From contig JAYVSU010000185.1 in NCBI GenBank assembly GCA_043775055.1, positions 1 to 12,944 on the forward strand: 12,944 nucleotides of DNA. Reading direction: 5' to 3'. Shown piece after piece: positions 5,260 to 12,529 of the stretch (its first letter is position 1; the number at the start of each line of letters is the position of its first letter). A program made the position numbers and the translations under genes. The notes beneath the pieces are model-generated. The model was not told the DNA's origin. It saw only the letters and a program-made list of their open reading frames with translations, and searched no databases. The DNA is from Aalborgiella sp043775055. GTDB lineage: Bacteria; Pseudomonadota; Gammaproteobacteria; Burkholderiales; Burkholderiaceae_C.

Positions 5260-5841
5260 ATGAAAATCACATCTCGTACAACAGTGGCTGCAGCTTCCGT
5301 ATTAGCTGTCACATTGCTCAGCGCTTGCGGTAGCATGTCTGGCATGAAATCTATGGACAGCATGTCCAAGCCGATGTACTCACAAGCCAATCTGCCTGCT
5401 GTGGTGCAAGTCCCCGCCGGTAACAAAGTTGCCATGGAAACCGTGGGTGTGGGTGAAATCACCTACGCTTGCAGCCCTAAAAAGGACATGGCAGGCCAGT
5501 TTGAATGGGTCTTTGTTGGACCTCTTGCCAAGTTGAACGACCGCAGCGGCAAGCAAATCGGTACCTATTACGGCCCGCCAGCCACCTGGGAAAACATGGA
5601 TGGCTCCAAGCTGACGGGTGCGCAAGTGGCGGTGTCACCAAGTAGCGCAGGCAATATCCCACTGCAATTGGTCAAAGCCAACCCTGCCATGGGTACGGGC
5701 GCGATGATGGGCGTGACCTACATTCAGCGCGTTGCAACGCAAGGCGGTGTGGCCCCAGCGATGGCGTGCGATGCCTCCAACGCAGGCGCCAAACAAATTG
5801 TGAAATACCAAGCAGACTATATTTTTTATAAATCTGTGTAA
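5260..5841 (+). CDS. DUF3455 lipoprotein
   Basis: This 193-residue lipoprotein has an N-terminal signal with the lipobox LLSAC (mature Cys at 23), a Met/Ser-rich linker (GSMSGMKSMDSMSKPM) and then a DUF3455 domain from about residue 45. Typical stretches are VPAGNKVAMETVGVGEITYAC, GQFEWVFVGPLAKLNDRSGK, YYGPPATWENMDGSK and GVTYIQRVAT. Family function is unknown; members are exported and often sit beside stress regulators. The lack of Asp at +2 (Gly follows Cys) favours the outer membrane. The start has AGGAG five bases upstream. Two cysteines in the domain (TYAC and MACD) could form a disulfide. It is followed by a hairpin and the two-component genes. Confidence 0.9.
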   Translation: MKITSRTTVAAASVLAVTLLSACGSMSGMKSMDSMSKPMYSQANLPAVVQVPAGNKVAMETVGVGEITYACSPKKDMAGQFEWVFVGPLAKLNDRSGKQIGTYYGPPATWENMDGSKLTGAQVAVSPSSAGNIPLQLVKANPAMGTGAMMGVTYIQRVATQGGVAPAMACDASNAGAKQIVKYQADYIFYKSV

Positions 5842-5868
5842 CTTTCGAGGAAATTCAATTTAAATTTG

Positions 5869-5898
5869 GCAGCGTGTAGGAAGGCCCCTACATGCTGC
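5869..5898. promoter_or_regulatory. 12-bp hairpin between the DUF3455 gene and the response regulator
   Basis: GCAGCGTGTAGG (5869-5880) pairs with CCTACATGCTGC (5887-5898), one pair being G-U, around the loop AAGGCC. No T-run follows, so it is a poor intrinsic terminator. The inner TGTAGG-N6-CCTACA (5875-5892) is a perfect palindrome and could be an operator for the following receiver-protein gene. Either reading is possible. Confidence 0.45.
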
Positions 5899-5967
5899 GT
5901 ATGTATTCACTGGCATAGATGTTATGGTCAAAGTAGTAAATTAAGATGAACCACATAGACTGACGCC

Positions 5968-6348
5968 GTGATACTGAATACCTATATCGTCGAAGACAAT
6001 GCAACTATCCGCGAAAACCTGATTGCAGCGCTTGAAGAGTTGGCCTATGTCAAGGCCGTTGGTTTTGCAGAAACTGAAAAAGCTGGCGCTGAATGGTTAA
6101 CAGACCCAGCACAGTCGTGGGATTTGGCAATTGTGGATTTGTTTTTAAAACAAGGCAGTGGCACCGGCATCGTGGCGGCTTGTAAAAATCGCAAGCCAAC
6201 GCAAAAAGTGGTGGTACTTACCAACTACGCCACGGCTGAAATGCGCAAACGCTGCGCACAGCTAGGTGCTGACGCGCTGTTTGACAAATCCAATGAAATT
6301 GACGCCTTGATTGAGTTTTGCCTCAAACACAGCCAGTCAGCCCCTTGA
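5968..6348 (+). CDS. single-domain response regulator (receiver only)
   Basis: This 126-residue protein is one CheY-like receiver with all key residues: acidic pair E9/D10, phosphoacceptor D57 (WDLAIVD), T85 (VVLTNY) and K107 (FDKSNE). There is no output domain, so it should act by protein contact, as a phosphate relay or sink, or by competing for the nearby kinase. The start is GTG 5968; no Shine-Dalgarno is evident, but an upstream ATG (5946) hits a stop after five codons. Its stop lies two bases from the stop of the oppositely oriented NarL-type regulator. The kinase at 7168-8508 is the obvious partner, by proximity only. Confidence 0.9.
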   Translation: MILNTYIVEDNATIRENLIAALEELAYVKAVGFAETEKAGAEWLTDPAQSWDLAIVDLFLKQGSGTGIVAACKNRKPTQKVVVLTNYATAEMRKRCAQLGADALFDKSNEIDALIEFCLKHSQSAP

Positions 6349-6350
6349 AA

Positions 6351-7010
6351 TCAGTCAATCAACTTGTTTTTGAGCGCGTAATAAGTCAGGTCGCTGTTCG
6401 AGGCCAAAGACATCTTTTCCATGACGCGGGTGCGGTAGGTGCTCACCGTTTTGACGCTCAGCGACAGCGCTTTGGCAATATCACCGGCGGTTTCGCCTTT
6501 GGCCAGCTTCAAAAAGACTTGAAACTCGCGCTCAGACAATTGCTCATGCGCAGCCAAGTTGTTGGGTTTGTTCAACTGCTGCGCCAGCAACTCAGCCACG
6601 CCAGCCGTGATGTAGCGTTTGCCCATCGAAATAACACGAATGGCATCGACAATCTCGCTCGGTTCGCAGGCTTTGTTGAGGTAGCCACTGGCACCTTGGC
6701 GAATCAAATTCACCGCGTAATGCTCCTCCGGGTAACCGCTCAAAATCAAAATGCCGACGTCGGGTGCTTTGGCGCGAATCATGGCTAGGGCGTCCATACC
6801 GCTGTGGCCAGGCATGGACAAATCCATCAACAGCACGTCCAGCTCGGTGGTGCGGACCAAGTCAATCGCCTCGCGGCCACTGGCGGCTTCGCCCATCACG
6901 CGCAGGTCCACAAAGTCGGAGAAGAATTGCTTCAGCCCAGAGCGCACAATGGCGTGGTCGTCAACGATACCAATTTTGATCATGTTTTTGTATTTCTGTA
7001 AAGCCTGCAT
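6351..7010 (-). CDS. NarL/FixJ-family response regulator
   Basis: This response regulator of up to 219 residues has a receiver domain (about 10-125) with D17/D18, phosphoacceptor D63 (VLLMDLSMPG), S91 and K113. The C-terminal LuxR-type HTH (about 155-217) has LSEREFQVFLKLAKGETAGDIAKAL and SVKTVSTYRTRVMEKM. Phosphorylation should promote DNA binding and transcription control. It is divergent from the HisKA_3 kinase, the kinase class that usually pairs with NarL-type regulators, so the two probably form one system. The start is uncertain: ATG 7010 gives nine extra residues (MQALQKYKN), while ATG 6983 gives MIKIGIVDDHAIV, the usual beginning in this family. Neither has a clear Shine-Dalgarno. 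Confidence 0.93.
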   Translation of the reverse strand: MQALQKYKNMIKIGIVDDHAIVRSGLKQFFSDFVDLRVMGEAASGREAIDLVRTTELDVLLMDLSMPGHSGMDALAMIRAKAPDVGILILSGYPEEHYAVNLIRQGASGYLNKACEPSEIVDAIRVISMGKRYITAGVAELLAQQLNKPNNLAAHEQLSEREFQVFLKLAKGETAGDIAKALSLSVKTVSTYRTRVMEKMSLASNSDLTYYALKNKLID

Positions 7011-7054
7011 GGTTCAGTCATTGACCGGCCATGCCATGAAAAAGACAGCAGGAA

Positions 7055-7072
7055 TATCAATACCTATTGATA
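7055..7072. promoter_or_regulatory. perfect palindrome in the kinase/regulator divergent gap
   Basis: TATCAATA-CC-TATTGATA is an 8+8 inverted repeat located 45 bases upstream of the longer NarL-type start and 95 bases before the kinase start. A further ATCAAT follows at 7076-7081. It is a natural place for the NarL-type regulator to control both genes. The binding protein is inferred. Confidence 0.45.
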
Positions 7073-7167
7073 CCCATCAATGTCCGCTTCACGTCTGTCC
7101 CCATTATTGACCAATTGTTCGTAGATGTGAAAAAAATGACTGCGATGGCACAAAGAGGAGCTAAAAG

Positions 7168-8508
7168 ATGAAAAATTTCATTTCCCCCAAAATGGCCATC
7201 AGCATGCCGTTTGCCGTGATTTTTGCCGCTTTGCTGTTTTTCATCAACGAGAAAAACTTTCAAAAATCAGAGGTCGCAATGGCTCAAATTGAAGAAGCTC
7301 GGTTAACCCTGAGCGGTCTCACCAAGGTGATGCAACACATGATTGACGCTGAAACGGGCCAGCGCGGGTTTTTGCTCACCGGCGATGTCAAATATCTGGA
7401 ACCTTATGAGGTTGCTACCGAGGACATGAAGCGCACCCTAGATGCCATGCGCCCTTTGCTCGCCCCTTACCCCGACGAACTGACAGATTTGGGCGCGATT
7501 ACCAGCAATGTGGCAGGCAAATTGGCGGAGATGGACTTGACGGTGCGCATGCGCAAAGAGGACAAAGAGGATGCTTGGAAATTTGTACTCACCACCAATG
7601 TGGGCAAAGAGCACATGGAGGCTATTCGTGAAAAATCGAATAAATTGATTGCCAGCAGTGCTATCAAAGTGATCAACGCCAAGGTGCAAATCAGCGACTC
7701 CTTGCTGTTGTCTCGTATCACGATTGCCCTTTTGTCTATGGTTGGTTTGTTGTCGTTTTACATGTATTTGCGGCAGACCAATGTCTTGCTGGATACGGGC
7801 GACCGTGAACAGGCCTCTTTGATGCGCGAGCGTGGCCAGGTGCAAGATTTGGTCAAAGAGCGCACGGCCAACTTGGCGCAACTTGTCACCCATTTGCAAA
7901 ACGTGCGCGAAGAAGAGCGAGGCGACTTGGCGCGGGCTTTGCACGATGAGTTTGGCGCGTTGTTGACGGCAGCCAAGCTGGATGTGGCGCGACTCAAAGC
8001 ACGCTTGGCGACCAACGTGCCTGATGCGGCGGAGCGGTTTGAGCATTTGACGGCGACGCTGAACAGCGTGATTGTGATGACGCGACGGATTGTTGAAGAT
8101 TTGCGGCCTTCCTCTTTGTCACATTTGGGTTTGGCGGCCTCTTTAGAAATCTTGGTGCGCGAATTTGAACAGCACAACAACATCGCCGTGTCCATTGATG
8201 TTGAGAACGTGGGGCTGGGCGGCGCAGCGCAGCTCACCATCTACAGGTTGGTGCAGGAGGCGCTCACCAACATCGCCAAATATGCAAAATCCAAGCACAC
8301 AGCCGTGAGCTTGCACCGCTTTGATGGCTATATCACCGTTGAAGTGAAAGACGACGGCATCGGTTTCAACCTCAGTGGCGTTGGCCCGAACAGCCACGGC
8401 TTGCTTGGGATGCGACATCGGGTAGAGGCAGCTGGCGGGCGCTTGAACATCACGTCGCCTCTTGGCCACGGTACTTTGATTTCAGCGGTGCTGCCTTCAT
8501 CCATTTAA
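7168..8508 (+). CDS. CHASE3 sensor histidine kinase (HisKA_3 type)
   Basis: This 446-residue membrane kinase has a first membrane helix (about 10-27), a periplasmic CHASE3-like sensor (about 30-180, with the typical HMIDAETGQRGFLLTGDVKYLEPY at 57-80), a second helix (about 182-200) and a coiled-coil linker (about 212-250). The HisKA_3 box REEERGDLARALHDEFG carries the phosphoacceptor His259. The ATPase domain has N368 (QEALTNIAKYAK), the G1 box DDGIGF (395-400) and GLLGMRHR (411-418). All catalytic elements are intact. The start has AGAGGAG about eight bases upstream. It should phosphorylate the divergent NarL-type regulator and possibly the receiver-only protein; the CHASE3 ligand is unknown. 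A nested stem-loop follows the stop. Confidence 0.95.
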   Translation: MKNFISPKMAISMPFAVIFAALLFFINEKNFQKSEVAMAQIEEARLTLSGLTKVMQHMIDAETGQRGFLLTGDVKYLEPYEVATEDMKRTLDAMRPLLAPYPDELTDLGAITSNVAGKLAEMDLTVRMRKEDKEDAWKFVLTTNVGKEHMEAIREKSNKLIASSAIKVINAKVQISDSLLLSRITIALLSMVGLLSFYMYLRQTNVLLDTGDREQASLMRERGQVQDLVKERTANLAQLVTHLQNVREEERGDLARALHDEFGALLTAAKLDVARLKARLATNVPDAAERFEHLTATLNSVIVMTRRIVEDLRPSSLSHLGLAASLEILVREFEQHNNIAVSIDVENVGLGGAAQLTIYRLVQEALTNIAKYAKSKHTAVSLHRFDGYITVEVKDDGIGFNLSGVGPNSHGLLGMRHRVEAAGGRLNITSPLGHGTLISAVLPSSI

Positions 8509-8517
8509 ATCAATTTA

Positions 8518-8574
8518 GTCAGCACTGTCAGTCTTGTCAGACGCGGCCTACAGCGCGTCAAACCACGTGCTGAC
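8518..8574. terminator. nested stem-loop after the kinase gene
   Basis: GTCAGCAC (8518-8525) pairs exactly with GTGCTGAC (8567-8574). Inside it, GACGCG (8540-8545) pairs exactly with CGCGTC (8554-8559). It starts nine bases after the kinase stop, so it could end or stabilise that transcript. No T-run follows, so it is not a classic intrinsic terminator. The rest of the gap to 8644 holds nothing else I can support. Confidence 0.4.
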
Positions 8575-8644
8575 ACACGGCTACGGCCTTTGCCGATGTG
8601 CCAGGCACAAAGCGGCGATTAACCTTGTTCAGGGCGATACAAAA

Positions 8645-8681
8645 AAGTTTAAAGAAGTTTAAAGGGGTTTCAAAAGAAACC
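8645..8681 (+). promoter_or_regulatory. tandem 10-bp repeats and hairpin upstream of the UPF0391 gene
   Basis: AAGTTTAAAG occurs twice back to back (8645-8654, 8655-8664), followed by a degenerate third unit (GGGTTTCAAA). The third unit begins the hairpin GGTTTC-AAAA-GAAACC (8666-8681). Ten-base spacing puts the repeats on one face of the helix, as expected for a multimeric regulator. They lie 33-69 bases before the start codon, within promoter range. Confidence 0.45.
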
Positions 8682-8713
8682 ACTGCTTCATCAGCCCGAT
8701 CAAGGAGTTTCTC

Positions 8714-8875
8714 ATGCTGCATTATTCTGTTGTTTTTCTCGTCGTCGCACTCATTGCGGCCATCTTTGGTTTTGGTGGCATTGCGGCTGGAGCCGTTGAA
8801 ATCGCCAAAATCTTGTTCATCATTTTCGCCGTCATGGCCGTCATCACCTTCGTGATTAGTCTGGTCAAGCGCTAA
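8714..8875 (+). CDS. UPF0391 (DUF1328) small membrane protein
   Basis: This 53-residue protein (MLHYSVVFLVVALIAAIFGF..., ending LVKR) has two membrane helices joined by the family's GIAAGAVEIAK loop. It matches UPF0391/DUF1328, small inner-membrane proteins found in many proteobacteria, often beside BON or CsbD-type stress genes, with no established biochemical role. The start has AAGGAG six bases upstream, which makes this short gene convincing. The following gene encodes a BON-domain lipoprotein 112 bases downstream, and the kinase lies upstream, so stress-responsive expression is a fair inference. Confidence 0.92.
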   Translation: MLHYSVVFLVVALIAAIFGFGGIAAGAVEIAKILFIIFAVMAVITFVISLVKR

Positions 8876-8987
8876 AGCGCTAGCCTTTCTCCCACTGTTA
8901 CTGCGGGTCGACAGGCGTGGTGCCGCTAAACGACAAGCTTTTTCAACCCTGCACTGAGTCAATTCAAAAATTCAAAAGGAAACTATC

Positions 8988-9305
8988 ATGAAATACGTAC
9001 GCGCCATTGCATTCGCCGCTTTAGCTGGCATCACCATCATTGGTAGCACGGGTTGCGCCGTTGGCCGTGGCCAAGAAACAGCGGGAGCCTATGTGGATGA
9101 CACCGCCATCACCACCGTCGTTAAAGCCAAGTTTGTTGAAGACAAAACAGTCGACGCAGCCTCTATCAGAGTTGAAACACTCAATGGCATGGTTCAACTG
9201 TCTGGCTTTGCCAAATCTAACGCTGAAAAAATGCAGGCTGAGAACATTGCACGTGGCGTGAATAACGTCAAGTCAGTGCGTAACGACATCGTCGTTCGTC
9301 CTTAA
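8988..9305 (+). CDS. BON-domain lipoprotein
   Basis: This 105-residue protein has a signal peptide ending in the lipobox STGC (Cys23), then one BON domain (about 38-104) with DDTAITTVVKAKFVEDKTVD, IRVETLNGMVQLSGFAKS and VNNVKSVRNDIVVRP. BON domains are thought to bind phospholipid or envelope surfaces; relatives include OsmY and DolP, which protect the envelope under stress. With one BON domain it is shorter than those two-domain proteins. The start has AAGGA seven bases upstream, preceded by a tandem ATTCAAAA (8962-8977). Its stop codon overlaps the stop of the convergent FAD oxidase gene. Confidence 0.93.
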   Translation: MKYVRAIAFAALAGITIIGSTGCAVGRGQETAGAYVDDTAITTVVKAKFVEDKTVDAASIRVETLNGMVQLSGFAKSNAEKMQAENIARGVNNVKSVRNDIVVRP

Positions 9306-10915
9306 CTTCTCTGGCTACCCGCCGCGTGGCCTTGGGCAAAGGCTTCCTCAAAGACGGAGTAGCCAGCCCAATCGCTGTGGGCAAACAGCAGGCGCTGAGA
9401 AGCTCCGTACCTTGGATGTGTTTTCAATGACTGCGCTTGAATTTGCGGAACAGGCATCGCCATGGCGTGGCCATAGCGGGTGATGTCGATACGTGTCGTT
9501 TTGCCGGCCAAGTCGGGGTGAGCTGCAGACAGCTCCGCCACGATGGCATCACGCCAATGGCCCCAAGTTTGTTCCAGCAGTTGTTGTCGGCCGTTTGGCA
9601 GATCACCCAAAGCGCGGTAATACGTCAATACGGTGGCACCAGGTACGGTGTCGAAACTTTGGTGTTTGGCATTGACGTAGCCCAAGCCTGCAGCACCGTA
9701 CATCACATTGTCCCAACTCGGCGCAGCGCCAGGACGGTCATGCAGTGCTTTGTCGATATGGATATTGGCCACCAGCCAAGGCGCGTAGCGGGTTTGTTGG
9801 GCTGCGGTTTGCAGCATTTCAGGCGGGTTGTGGATGACCCGTGCTGCAACAAAAATAGGCAGAGCAACGATGCAGCGTTCTGCTTGCCAGCGTTCCATTT
9901 GCTGGGTCTTGGCGTCAAAAGCGTCGACTTCCACGCCGTATTTGCCGACCTCAATGCGGGTCACGATGCGGTTGGTATGTAAGCGCTCACCTAGCGGTTG
10001 AGCCATGCGCTGCGTTAGCCAGCCATTGCCATCTGGCCAAGTCAGCACGCTGTCGCGCTCCGCTTTCTCAGCCAATGAACTGCCTAGCGCATGAAAACCA
10101 TGGCGGCTAGCAAAGTAGTGCAGCCCTGCCCAAGCGGACACGCTGGCGATGCCGGCGCCGTAATCGTCGCGGCAGCAGTAGTCCAAGTACCAACGCAGGT
10201 GCGCATCGGTGAGTTGATGTTGATCTAAATATGCTATAAAAGTAATAGCTAATAATGCAATATATTCGCCGGCTAGAGACGAATTTGATGCTGGAATAGC
10301 CCATTGATTGGCTTTTCGAGCCGTTTCGACCAATTCTGCAAAGCGCCGATATTGCGCAAGTGTGTGAGCGCTCACATCCTGCACAGGCAGCAACCCGTCT
10401 TGCCATTGACCATTGAAGAACAGGCGCTCTTGCGGACTGTGGCAGAGGTGGCGCTCATCGTAGGTCCAGCGGCCCGCCACGCGTTGGCGTACGCCCAGCT
10501 CTTCAAGCAGGCTTTGCACATCGCCCACTTCACGAGAGGCGGCGGCATCTTCACGCGGTACAGGCAGATAGTGCGCACCCAGCGGGCAGACTATGCCGCC
10601 AACCGAGCCGCCCTTGCTGTTGCCGCCCGCGCTGTCTTCCAGCTCTAGCATCACAAAATCGTTCATGCCTTGCAAGCGTAGCGCTCGTGCCGCCGCCAAG
10701 CCTGCAACGCCGCCGCCGGCGATGATGACCTTGGTTTTGTTGATTTTGCCAGGTGTTGGCCAAGTTTTGGCATCACGCAGCTGGTGGCCGTGCTCAACAT
10801 TGACGCCTGTGAAACCGCCCTGAATATGCGCCAGATTGCTCTTGGACGATGGCTCGCAGCCCTGTAGGGTGAGTAAGGGCAGCGTTGAGACCGCGAGGAA
10901 TTGACGGCGTTGCAT
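9302..10915 (-). CDS. exported FAD-dependent amine oxidase-like protein
   Basis: This 537-residue flavoenzyme begins MQRRQFLAVS, a twin-arginine-type signal, followed by a hydrophobic stretch and a possible lipobox (LQGC, Cys20), suggesting Tat export and lipid anchoring. The FAD-binding Rossmann motif VIIAGGGVAGLAAARAL is at about 63-79, with LELEDSAGGNSKGG after it. The C-terminal FAHSDWAGYSVFEEAFAQGHAAG is typical of the flavin amine oxidase/phytoene desaturase fold. The substrate is unknown; next to a spermidine-synthase-like gene, a polyamine is the natural guess. I prefer ATG 10915 over the in-frame TTG at 10921, though neither has a clear Shine-Dalgarno. It is the last gene of the operon, 42 bases after the synthase. 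About 25 codons near 10220-10297 are AT-rich and contain a repeat shared with 1057-1098. Confidence 0.88.
   Translation of the reverse strand: MQRRQFLAVSTLPLLTLQGCEPSSKSNLAHIQGGFTGVNVEHGHQLRDAKTWPTPGKINKTKVIIAGGGVAGLAAARALRLQGMNDFVMLELEDSAGGNSKGGSVGGIVCPLGAHYLPVPREDAAASREVGDVQSLLEELGVRQRVAGRWTYDERHLCHSPQERLFFNGQWQDGLLPVQDVSAHTLAQYRRFAELVETARKANQWAIPASNSSLAGEYIALLAITFIAYLDQHQLTDAHLRWYLDYCCRDDYGAGIASVSAWAGLHYFASRHGFHALGSSLAEKAERDSVLTWPDGNGWLTQRMAQPLGERLHTNRIVTRIEVGKYGVEVDAFDAKTQQMERWQAERCIVALPIFVAARVIHNPPEMLQTAAQQTRYAPWLVANIHIDKALHDRPGAAPSWDNVMYGAAGLGYVNAKHQSFDTVPGATVLTYYRALGDLPNGRQQLLEQTWGHWRDAIVAELSAAHPDLAGKTTRIDITRYGHAMAMPVPQIQAQSLKTHPRYGASQRLLFAHSDWAGYSVFEEAFAQGHAAGSQRS
10232..10273. repeat. 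AT-rich repeat, copy B, inside the FAD oxidase gene
   Basis: This block matches 1057-1098 at 30 of 42 positions, ungapped and in the same orientation. It has the inverted repeat GCTAT-N7-ATAGC (10233-10237 / 10245-10249) and ends in CGCCGGC. On the coding strand it reads AGEYIALLAITFIA, using TTA and ATA codons that are rare in the rest of the gene, and it keeps the frame open. Confidence 0.5.
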
Positions 10916-10957
10916 GGTCAAAACGCAGTGCGGTTCATTCGGTGAAATCTTGCAGTC

Positions 10958-12505
10958 TCAGTGAACTTCATGCGCCACTTTGCCCCATTCTTCTTCATAC
11001 GTCGTGACCAGCACTTGGTTTGACAAGCGGTTCACCTCAGCGGGCACGCGTGCCATGTCCAACGGAAAGTCGTATAGAAGCGGTAAAGAAGGCGGGTCTA
11101 AAAAACGCAAACCCGCTGGTAGGGCTGTCGGATTGCGCCATGGCCGGTGACTGGCGATGATGTAACCCCACTCGCCAAAGCTGGGTACATGGGCGTGGTA
11201 GGGCGTGGCTGTTAAACCTACCGACTCGATGGTTTGCACCACCGTCCAAAAGCTTTTGCGGGCCACCAAAGGCGAGGTGGTTTGAATCACCGCATAGCCG
11301 CTGGCTGACAAGCGTTTGTCCAACAGCGCGTAAAACGAGTTGGTGTAGAGCTTGCCAATCGAAAAGTTGGTCGGGTCGGGGAAATCCACCACAATCACGT
11401 CAAACATCTCAGTGCCGGCTTCTAGCCACGCAAACGCATCGGTGTTGATGATGTTGACTTTGGGCGACTTCAGCGCACCGCCGTTGAGTTTGACCAAGGT
11501 CGACTGCTCTGAGAACAGCTTAGTCATGGCAGGGTCGAGCTCCACCAAGGTAACAGACTCGACACTGGGGTATTTCAAAATCTCGCGCACAGCCATGCCA
11601 TCGCCACCGCCCAATACAGCAACGCGTTTGGGTCCGGTGGCTGAAAAAGCAGCCATCGCGGGGTGCACCAAGGCCTCGTGGTAGCGGTATTCGTCACGTT
11701 CGGCAAATTGCAAGTTACCATTCAAAAACAGCCGGTGACCCAGCTTACCCTGCGTCACCACAATCCGTTGGTAGGGCGAGGCGGCGGTAAAGACGATGCG
11801 GTCTTGGTAAAACTTGTCTTCAGCCAAGGTCGTGATGTGGTTCGCGCCAAAAAATGCAGCAGTCAATACTGCAAAAGTCAGACCACAGGCTAAAACATGT
11901 GCCATGAATTGACGCAGTTCATGCCGAAACAACCACAGCGACCACACCGCCACGCCGGCATTGAGCAAACCAAACAGCAACCCTGTGCGAATCAAGCCCA
12001 GCTGCGGCACCAAGATCAGCGGAAAAGCCACTGACACCGCCAAAGCGCCCAAGTAATCAAAAGTCAGCACTTGGGAGACCACGTCTTTGAAGGCGACATT
12101 GCGCTTCAAAATCCGCATGACCAGCGGGATTTCCAAACCCACCAACACGCCGACGGTAGCAACCAAACCGTAGAGCACCCAGCGGAAGCTGCCAGGCAGA
12201 TAGGCGTTGGATAAGAACAAGATGGCAGGTAACAGTCCGCCCGCTAAAGCAACCAGCAGTTCGATACGTAAAAAGTGCGCTGGCAGTTGGCGGTCAAAAA
12301 ACTTGGACAACCACGAGCCCACGCCCATGGCGAAAAGGTAGCAGCCAATGACGGTGGAGAACTGAAGAATCGAGTCGCCCAGTAAGTACGAGGCCAGCGC
12401 GCCAGCCGCTAGTTCATAGACCAGCCCGCACGCGGCCACGACAAACACGCTGGCGAGTAAGGTGACTTCTAAAGGGCTTGCCTTGATGCCTAACTTAGGG
12501 GACAT
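10958..12505 (-). CDS. membrane-anchored spermidine synthase-like protein
   Basis: This 515-residue protein has about seven membrane helices (near 15-37, 49-67, 81-103, 109-130, 149-168, 171-192 and 199-220) followed by a spermidine-synthase-type domain (about 235-455). That domain has YHEALVHPAM (275-284), the nucleotide-binding VLGGGDGMAVREIL (298-310), VELDP (321-325) and the catalytic-type DFPDPTN (374-380). Soluble spermidine synthases move an aminopropyl group from decarboxylated SAM to putrescine. The membrane-fused family is less well understood, and its acceptor may differ. The start ATG 12505 has no evident Shine-Dalgarno and lies 24 bases behind the DUF350 gene, so translation may depend on coupling. 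The FAD oxidase gene follows. Confidence 0.92.
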   Translation of the reverse strand: MSPKLGIKASPLEVTLLASVFVVAACGLVYELAAGALASYLLGDSILQFSTVIGCYLFAMGVGSWLSKFFDRQLPAHFLRIELLVALAGGLLPAILFLSNAYLPGSFRWVLYGLVATVGVLVGLEIPLVMRILKRNVAFKDVVSQVLTFDYLGALAVSVAFPLILVPQLGLIRTGLLFGLLNAGVAVWSLWLFRHELRQFMAHVLACGLTFAVLTAAFFGANHITTLAEDKFYQDRIVFTAASPYQRIVVTQGKLGHRLFLNGNLQFAERDEYRYHEALVHPAMAAFSATGPKRVAVLGGGDGMAVREILKYPSVESVTLVELDPAMTKLFSEQSTLVKLNGGALKSPKVNIINTDAFAWLEAGTEMFDVIVVDFPDPTNFSIGKLYTNSFYALLDKRLSASGYAVIQTTSPLVARKSFWTVVQTIESVGLTATPYHAHVPSFGEWGYIIASHRPWRNPTALPAGLRFLDPPSLPLLYDFPLDMARVPAEVNRLSNQVLVTTYEEEWGKVAHEVH

Positions 12506-12529
12506 TAAAAACTGAAATTTTTGCTACAT

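Noticed and set aside
5136..5333. A 65-codon plus-strand ORF bridging the GST-like and DUF3455 genes.
   Set aside because: There is no Shine-Dalgarno and it overlaps the start and signal peptide of the well-supported lipoprotein in another frame.
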